36,378 bases of DNA from Burkholderiaceae bacterium. Its GTDB lineage: Bacteria; Pseudomonadota; Gammaproteobacteria; Burkholderiales; Burkholderiaceae_C. Of the stretch, positions 31,307-36,378 are shown piece by piece; within the stretch, counting starts at the first letter, position 1; each line of letters starts with the position of its first letter. The notes under the pieces were generated by a model. The model was not told where the DNA came from. It was given only the letters and a program-made list of their open reading frames with translations, and ran no database searches. A program made the position numbers and the translations under genes. The stretch lies in assembly GCA_018780645.1 (NCBI GenBank), contig JADMJJ010000116.1, positions 1-36,378 on the forward strand, given 5' to 3'.

Positions 31307-31674
31307 AGGCCGCTCCAGGGGCAGCCACGGGCCGGAACTCCACAGCGCCGGCGGCGATGATCCAAGCGGCCCATATACCAGTCACGAGCCTGAAATATCG
31401 GTGTATGTGCTTGATTTCAAAAGATTTTTTCATGCCCAATTTTTAAGCAATCTGTTGCAGGCCCTGTGTTTTCGCGGCTTGGCGGGCATTCCAGCCCGCT
31501 TGTTCACAAAGTTGTCCACAGCCACGGTGGATTGTCCGAGTCCTGTGCACAAGTCCGGCGGCGGTCACGGCCGAAAAGGCTCCGGGTTCAGGCCATAATC
31601 GCGCGTCCCGAGCCCGGGCGGTGAGCAGCCTGCACGCCGCCCGGCGCTTGATCTGCCGGACCTGCATCAGGGGG
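31307..31674. other. 368-bp divergent gap with DnaA-like boxes and AT-rich stretch
   Basis: No gene is supported here. The region holds an AT-rich run at about 31408-31455 and a small inverted repeat GCGGGC/GCCCGC at 31482-31499. It also has three sequences of form TTGTNCACA at 31500-31508 (+), 31512-31520 (+) and 31544-31552 (-), and CATAAT at 31594-31599 about 75 bp before exbB. A minus-strand pair TTGAAA (31420-31415) and TATTTC (31397-31392) with 17-bp spacing could serve xseA. Confidence 0.6.
31392..31420 (-). promoter_or_regulatory. candidate promoter for xseA
   Basis: TTGAAA and TATTTC are separated by exactly 17 bp on the minus strand. The -35 fits well (5/6) and the -10 poorly (3/6). 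The implied leader is about 80 nt. Confidence 0.3.
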
Positions 31675-32373
31675 ATGTCCTTGTTTTCGATCATACAAGC
31701 CGCTGGCTGGCCGATCTGGCCCTTGCTTCTGTGCTCGGTGGTGGCGCTGACGCTGATCATCGAACGCTTTTCCAGCCTGCGCACCGTGCGCATCGCGCCG
31801 GCCACGCTGCTGGACGAGGTGATGTCGGTCACCCGAGCCAATCTGCCGGCGGCCGATGTGGTCAACAAGCTGGCGCAGAATTCGGTGCTGGGCCTGCTGA
31901 TGGCCACCGGCCTGCGCGCGGTGATTGCCGACGCCCGCATCAGCGAGGATGGGCTGCGCCAGGTGTTCGAATCGGCCGGCCGCGCCGCTGTGCACCAGAT
32001 GGAACGCTACCTGAACGCGCTGGGCACGATTGCCTCGGCAGCACCCTTGCTGGGTCTGCTGGGCACGGTGGTCGGCATGATAGAGATCTTCGGCTCGCAG
32101 TCGCCCACCGGCGGCAACCCGGCCCTGCTGGCGCACGGCATCTCGATCGCGCTGTACAACACCGCCTTCGGCCTGATCATCGCCATCCCCTCGCTGATGT
32201 TCTACCGCTATTTCCGCGGCCTGGTCGACGGGTTCACCCTCGACATGGAGCAGGCCACCGAGCGCCTGGTGCCGCACCTGATGCGCTTCTCGGTGCGCAC
32301 GCCGCCGGCCGTGAACGCCGCAGTCACCGCTGCGCCCGCTGCACCTGCCCCCGTCGTGGCAGCCCCGACATAA
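31675..32373 (+). CDS. exbB: ExbB/TolQ-type proton channel protein
   Basis: Inner-membrane subunit of a proton-driven motor that energises TonB-type transporters, working with ExbD. The 232-residue product has helix 1 at about 8-28 (GWPIWPLLLCSVVALTLIIE), a cytoplasmic loop, and the conserved LGTIASAAPLLGLLGTVVGMIEIF helix at about 120-145. A third helix follows (ISIALYNTAFGLIIAIPSLMFYRYF) and an Ala/Pro-rich tail. The ATG at 31675 matches the family start, although the ribosome-binding site is poor. No tonB gene is next to it, so a Tol/TonB-independent partner is possible. Confidence 0.92.
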   Translation: MSLFSIIQAAGWPIWPLLLCSVVALTLIIERFSSLRTVRIAPATLLDEVMSVTRANLPAADVVNKLAQNSVLGLLMATGLRAVIADARISEDGLRQVFESAGRAAVHQMERYLNALGTIASAAPLLGLLGTVVGMIEIFGSQSPTGGNPALLAHGISIALYNTAFGLIIAIPSLMFYRYFRGLVDGFTLDMEQATERLVPHLMRFSVRTPPAVNAAVTAAPAAPAPVVAAPT

Positions 32374-32386
32374 GGGAGGCACGCCC

Positions 32387-32830
32387 ATGCGCTTTCGCCG
32401 CCACGAACGGGACGAGCCCGAGATCAATCTGATCCCCTTCATCGACGTGCTGCTGGTGGTGCTGATCTTCCTGATGCTGTCCACCAGCTACTCGAAGTTC
32501 ACCGAGCTGCAGATCAGCCTGCCGGTGGCAGACGCCGAGCGCGCCCGAGACCGGCCGCGCGAGGTCATCGTCGCCGTGTCGGCCGATGGCCGCTACTCGG
32601 TCAACCGTCAGCTCATCGATGGCCGCTCGCCCGAGATCCTGGCCCAGGCGCTGACGGCCGCCAGCGGCGGCTCGCCCGAGGTGATCGTGATCGTCTCGGC
32701 CGATGCCTCGGCCGCCCACCAGTCGGTCATCAATGTGATGGACGCCGCCCGCCGCGCCGGCCTGGCCAAGCTGACCTTCGCGACCCAGACCAACCCCGGC
32801 GGCAGCCCGGCCGCCAGCCCTGCGCGCTGA
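32387..32830 (+). CDS. exbD: ExbD/TolR-type biopolymer transport protein
   Basis: Partner of ExbB. The 147-residue product has a short cytoplasmic start (MRFRRHERDEPEINLIPFIDVLLVVLIFLMLSTSY) whose membrane helix carries the essential Asp (FIDVLL). A periplasmic domain of about 100 residues follows. GGGAGG lies before the ATG, 13 bp after exbB. The C-terminal tail is Ala/Pro/Ser-rich. lpxK follows after 13 bp, so proton-motor and lipid A genes share a transcript. Confidence 0.95.
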   Translation: MRFRRHERDEPEINLIPFIDVLLVVLIFLMLSTSYSKFTELQISLPVADAERARDRPREVIVAVSADGRYSVNRQLIDGRSPEILAQALTAASGGSPEVIVIVSADASAAHQSVINVMDAARRAGLAKLTFATQTNPGGSPAASPAR

Positions 32831-32843
32831 GGTGCGCCGCCCC

Positions 32844-33872
32844 ATGTCCCTGGCCCAGCGCATCGAGCGGTCCTGGCAGGTGGGCGGCTTGCTGCAGCTG
32901 GCGCTGCGCCCGCTGTCATGGCTCTATGCCGCGCTGAGCGGCCTGCATCGCTGGCTCTACGCCACCGGACTGCGCAAGCGCCAGGTCCTGCCGGTGCCGG
33001 TCATCGTGGTCGGCAATCTGATCGTCGGCGGGGCCGGCAAGACGCCGACGGTGCTGGCCCTGCTGCAGCTGCTGCAGCAGCGCGGCCTGCTGGTGGGCGT
33101 GATCTCGCGCGGCTATGGCCGACACACGGATGCCGTGCAGGTGCTGGACGCGCTGAGCACGGCCGCCCAGGTCGGTGACGAACCGCTGCTGATCCACAAG
33201 CGCGGCGGCGTGCCGGTGGCCGTCGGTCGCAGCCGCGTGGCTGCGGCACTGGCGCTGCTGGCCGCCCACCCGCGGCTGAACCTCATCATCAGCGATGATG
33301 GCCTGCAACATCTGCCACTACCCCGTGCCCTGAACGTGCTGGTGTTCGACGCGCGAGGCCTGGGCAATGGCCGTCTGTTGCCGGCCGGCCCGCTGCGCCA
33401 GCCCGCGCCCGCGCTGCTGCCCGCCGACACGCTGGTGCTCTACAACGCCGGGCGGCCCAGCACCCACTTGGCCGGCTATCTGGGCCGGCGGCAACTGACC
33501 GGTGCCGTGACCCTGGCCGACTGGTGGCTGGGCCGCCCGGCCCTTGCCCTGGCACTGGAAGCATTGCGCGGGCGGCCGTTGCTGGCCGCCGCCGGCATGG
33601 CCCAGCCGCAGCGCTTCTTCGACATGCTGGTCGCGGCCGGACTGAACATCACAAAGCTGCCCCTGCCCGACCACCATGACTTCACCACCCTGCCATGGCC
33701 CGCCGACACGGCCGATGTCGTGCTGACCGAGAAAGACGCGATCAAGATCCGGCCCGCGGCCGCCGGCGCCACCCGGATCTGGGTAGTGGCGCTAGACTTC
33801 CAACCCGAGCCGGCCTTCGAGCCGGCCCTGCTGCAGGCCCTGCAGCCCCACCTCAAACACCGACCAGGCTGA
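32844..33872 (+). CDS. lpxK: tetraacyldisaccharide 4'-kinase
   Basis: LpxK phosphorylates the 4' position of the lipid A disaccharide at the inner membrane. The 342-residue product has an N-terminal amphipathic/membrane-associating segment (about 14-34), [14 protein letters not shown] containing the Walker A loop at about 57-69, and [15 protein letters not shown], the [12 protein letters not shown] switch region and TEKDAIKI toward the C-terminus are also family motifs. The ATG at 32844 is preferred over an in-frame GTG at 32832. It sits between exbD and the Trm112 gene. Confidence 0.95.
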   Translation: MSLAQRIERSWQVGGLLQLALRPLSWLYAALSGLHRWLYATGLRKRQVLPVPVIVVGNLIVGGAGKTPTVLALLQLLQQRGLLVGVISRGYGRHTDAVQVLDALSTAAQVGDEPLLIHKRGGVPVAVGRSRVAAALALLAAHPRLNLIISDDGLQHLPLPRALNVLVFDARGLGNGRLLPAGPLRQPAPALLPADTLVLYNAGRPSTHLAGYLGRRQLTGAVTLADWWLGRPALALALEALRGRPLLAAAGMAQPQRFFDMLVAAGLNITKLPLPDHHDFTTLPWPADTADVVLTEKDAIKIRPAAAGATRIWVVALDFQPEPAFEPALLQALQPHLKHRPG

Positions 33873-33887
33873 GGCCTGGCCCCACCG

Positions 33888-34103
33888 ATGGATCACCGCT
33901 TGTTGGAATTGCTGGTCTGCCCCGTTTGCAAGGGCCCGCTGGAGGGTCTGCGCGAAGCGCCGGGTGCGCCGCTACACGAACTGGTCTGCCATGCCGACCG
34001 GCTGGCCTTCCCGATCCGCGACGGCATTCCGGTGATGCTGGAGAACGAGGCCCGTGCGCTGCCTGCCGCGGGCTCGGACGCCCCGGACCCCGTAGCACCA
34101 TGA
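33888..34103 (+). CDS. Trm112 family protein (YcaR-like)
   Basis: A 71-residue protein with CPVCKGPLE at 11-19, a further Cys in [20 protein letters not shown] (about 33-52) and a variable Ala/Pro tail. Trm112-like proteins bind zinc or act as small partners of methyltransferases. The bacterial YcaR group between lpxK and kdsB is conserved in position, but its role is not established. One of the usual four zinc cysteines seems absent. Its stop overlaps kdsB (ATGA). Confidence 0.9.
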   Translation: MDHRLLELLVCPVCKGPLEGLREAPGAPLHELVCHADRLAFPIRDGIPVMLENEARALPAAGSDAPDPVAP

Positions 34104-34867
34104 GTTTCACCGTCATCATCCCGGCGCGACTGGCCTCGACACGCCTGCCCGGCAAGCCGCTGGCCGACATCCACGGCCTGCCGATGATCGTCCATGTGGC
34201 CCGTCGTGCCGCGCTGTCGCGGGCCGGCCTGGTCGTCGTCGCCACCGATGCCGAGGAGGTGCGTGCCGCCTGCTCGCAACATGGCGTACGCGCGGTGATG
34301 ACACGCGCCGACCATGCCAGCGGCAGCGACCGCCTGGCCGAGGCCTGCGTGCAGCTGGGCCTCGATGGCCAGGACCTGGTCGTCAATGTGCAGGGCGATG
34401 AGCCCTTGATCGCCCCCGAGCTGATCAATGCCTGTGCCGAGATGCTGCTGGCCCGCCCCGACTGTGTGATGAGCACCGTGGCCCATGCGCTGGAGCGGGC
34501 CGCCGATTTCGCCAATCCGAATGTGGTCAAGGTCGTGCTTGATGCGGCCGGACGCGCGTTGTACTTCTCCCGCGCGCCGATACCCTGGTGGCGCGACGGG
34601 TCGGTCGATGGCAAGGCCACGCCGCACGCCATCACGCCGCTGCGCCATGTCGGCCTCTATGCCTACCACGCCGGCTTCCTGCGCCGCTTCCCTGCGCTCG
34701 AGGCCAGCCCGCTGGAGCAGATAGAGGCGCTGGAGCAGCTGCGCGTGCTGTGGCATGGCGAACGCATCGCCGTGCACGTCAGCCAGGCCCTGCCCGGCCC
34801 GGGCGTGGACACACCGCAAGACCTCGACCGGGTGCGCGATTTGCTCAGGCCCGGGCCCTGTTTGTAA
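34100..34867 (+). CDS. kdsB: 3-deoxy-manno-octulosonate cytidylyltransferase
   Basis: KdsB activates KDO with CTP, giving CMP-KDO for attachment to lipid A. The 255-residue product starts with [19 protein letters not shown], the nucleotidyltransferase signature. [11 protein letters not shown] provides metal/nucleotide-binding Asp, and [21 protein letters not shown] and [11 protein letters not shown] follow. The ATG at 34100 overlaps the Trm112 stop. The same frame is open far upstream into lpxK, which is chance in high-GC DNA. Confidence 0.96.
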   Translation: MSFTVIIPARLASTRLPGKPLADIHGLPMIVHVARRAALSRAGLVVVATDAEEVRAACSQHGVRAVMTRADHASGSDRLAEACVQLGLDGQDLVVNVQGDEPLIAPELINACAEMLLARPDCVMSTVAHALERAADFANPNVVKVVLDAAGRALYFSRAPIPWWRDGSVDGKATPHAITPLRHVGLYAYHAGFLRRFPALEASPLEQIEALEQLRVLWHGERIAVHVSQALPGPGVDTPQDLDRVRDLLRPGPCL

Positions 34868-34879
34868 GGGTAGCGCTAG

Positions 34880-35605
<726 letters not shown>

Positions 35606-35627
35606 GCCTGCTTCAGGCCCCCAAGCA

Positions 35628-35655
35628 AAAGCCGCTTTTCAGCGGCTTTGTTTTT
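35628..35655 (+). terminator. intrinsic terminator of the exbB-adk operon
   Basis: A 9-bp stem AAAGCCGCT/AGCGGCTTT (35628-35636 with 35641-35649) with a TTTC loop is followed by GTTTTT. It ends the plus-strand unit ahead of the dehydrogenase promoter region. Confidence 0.9.
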
Positions 35656-35664
35656 GGCCGACAA

Positions 35665-35685
35665 TTGACGTTTACGTCAACGTAA
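35665..35685. promoter_or_regulatory. overlapping palindromic operator upstream of the dehydrogenase
   Basis: Two perfect dyads overlap: TTGACG-TTTA-CGTCAA (35665-35680) and TTACGT-CA-ACGTAA (35672-35685). They lie 30-50 bp before the ATG at 35715. The pattern recalls, from memory, operators of MerR-family LiuR-type regulators that control branched-chain amino acid and fatty acid catabolism in proteobacteria. TTGACG could double as a -35. Confidence 0.6.
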
Positions 35686-35714
35686 CTCGACTCTCATCTT
35701 CAGGAGACGTTTCC

Positions 35715-36378
35715 ATGGAAATCGCAGGCAAGGTATTCATCGTCACCGGCGGGGCTTCGGGCCTCGGTGAAGGCACGGCACGCATGCTGGTGCGCGAAGG
35801 CGCCAAGGTGGTGATCGCCGATCTGGCCGCCGATCGCGGCGAGGCACTGGCGGCCGAGCTGGGCGCCGACGTAGCCGCTTTCGTCAGGTGTGACGTCAGC
35901 CAGGAGGCCGACGGCCAGGCCGTGGTGGCCAAGGCCACCAGCATGGGCAAGCTGATGGGCCTGGTGAACTGCGCCGGGATCGCCCCCGCCGCCAAGACCG
36001 TGGGCAAGGAAGGCGCACACGCGCTGGGCCAGTTCGCCAAGGTCATCACCGTCAACCTGATCGGCAGCTTCAATATGATCCGCCTGGCTGCCGAGGCCAT
36101 GTGCAAGAACGATGCTGAGGCCACCGGCGAGCGCGGCGTGTTGATCTCGACCGCCTCGGTCGCCGCCTATGACGGTCAGATCGGCCAGGCCGCCTATGCA
36201 GCCTCCAAGGGCGGCGTCGTCGGCATGACCCTGCCGATCGCCCGCGACCTGGCACGCAATGGCATCCGCAACATGACCATCGCCCCGGGCATCTTCGGCA
36301 CGCCGATGCTGTTCGGCATGCCCCAGGAGGTGCAGGACGCGCTGGCCGCCGGTGTGCCCTTCCCTTCGCGCCTGGGCA
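35715..36378 (+). CDS. short-chain dehydrogenase, 3-hydroxyacyl-CoA dehydrogenase type 2-like (partial)
   Basis: The first 221 residues of an NAD-dependent SDR; the 3' end lies beyond the window. The Rossmann motif TGGASGLG is at 11-18 and the NCAG segment at 85-88. The catalytic Ser is 148 ([11 protein letters not shown]), with Tyr161 and Lys165 (YAASK), and [11 protein letters not shown] follows at 189-199. The [21 protein letters not shown] and [11 protein letters not shown] wording resembles HSD17B10/type 2 3-hydroxyacyl-CoA dehydrogenases of fatty acid or isoleucine breakdown. AGGAG lies about 8 nt before the ATG at 35715. It begins a new transcription unit after the adk terminator. Confidence 0.92.
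   Translation, partial: MEIAGKVFIVTGGASGLGEGTARMLVREGAKVVIADLAADRGEALAAELGADVAAFVRCDVSQEADGQAVVAKATSMGKLMGLVNCAGIAPAAKTVGKEGAHALGQFAKVITVNLIGSFNMIRLAAEAMCKNDAEATGERGVLISTASVAAYDGQIGQAAYAASKGGVVGMTLPIARDLARNGIRNMTIAPGIFGTPMLFGMPQEVQDALAAGVPFPSRLG

Noticed and set aside
31408-31552. Chromosomal replication origin
   Set aside because: DnaA-like boxes and AT-rich DNA are present, but all boxes are the weaker TTGTNCACA form and no dnaA, dnaN, parAB or gidA genes are nearby.

Overview
The window is ordinary chromosomal core DNA from a high-GC betaproteobacterium, most likely Burkholderiales of the Roseateles/Rubrivivax/Leptothrix kind. This placement is an inference from protein character and gene order (cysS-accA-tilS-lysC, cspD beside clpSA, exbBD-lpxK-kdsB-adk). 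Coding density is very high and most adjacent genes overlap by 4 bp or nearly touch. I see no insertion sequence, prophage, integrase, CRISPR array, defence genes or clearly foreign island.

Layout. (1) 1-5925, minus strand: tRNA-Ser(GCU), lysC, tilS, accA, an AlkA-type DNA glycosylase and cysS. (2) 6062-8707, plus strand: two cyclophilins (periplasmic, then cytoplasmic), lpxH and an MtfA-like peptidase. (3) 8750-11406, minus strand: clpS-clpA, diverging from a CspD-type cold-shock gene. (4) 11976-15484, minus strand: two unrelated NADP-isocitrate dehydrogenases in tandem. (5) 15618-26596: a microaerobic respiration block with a TauE/SafE-like membrane protein, hemN, fnr (plus strand), a small membrane protein, ccoH, ccoG, ccoP, ccoQ, ccoO, ccoN, ccoS and ccoI. 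(6) 26660-31306: a secreted DUF192 protein, a TctDE-type two-component pair, sodB and xseA. (7) 31675-35605, plus strand: exbB-exbD-lpxK-Trm112-kdsB-adk. (8) From 35715: a short-chain dehydrogenase cut by the window end.

How the genes work together. Block 5 encodes a complete cbb3 oxidase (CcoNOQP), its assembly factors (CcoG, H, I, S), the oxygen-independent haem enzyme HemN and the oxygen-sensing regulator FNR. Three FNR boxes lie upstream of fnr, ccoN and ccoI. In each case a -10-like hexamer ends exactly 34.5 bp from the box centre, so the cluster reads as a self-contained, class II FNR-activated circuit. Block 7 joins envelope energisation and lipid A/KDO synthesis to adenylate kinase.

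Most useful second looks: the phased FNR promoters, one written inside ccoS codons and one over the DUF192 start; a cluster of three TTGTNCACA DnaA-like boxes next to an AT-rich stretch in the only gap longer than 300 bp; overlapping palindromes before the terminal dehydrogenase; apparent CTG starts for lpxH and the TauE/SafE gene; and an uncharacterised 97-residue membrane protein inside the cbb3 block. I did not find a convincing wholly new system.
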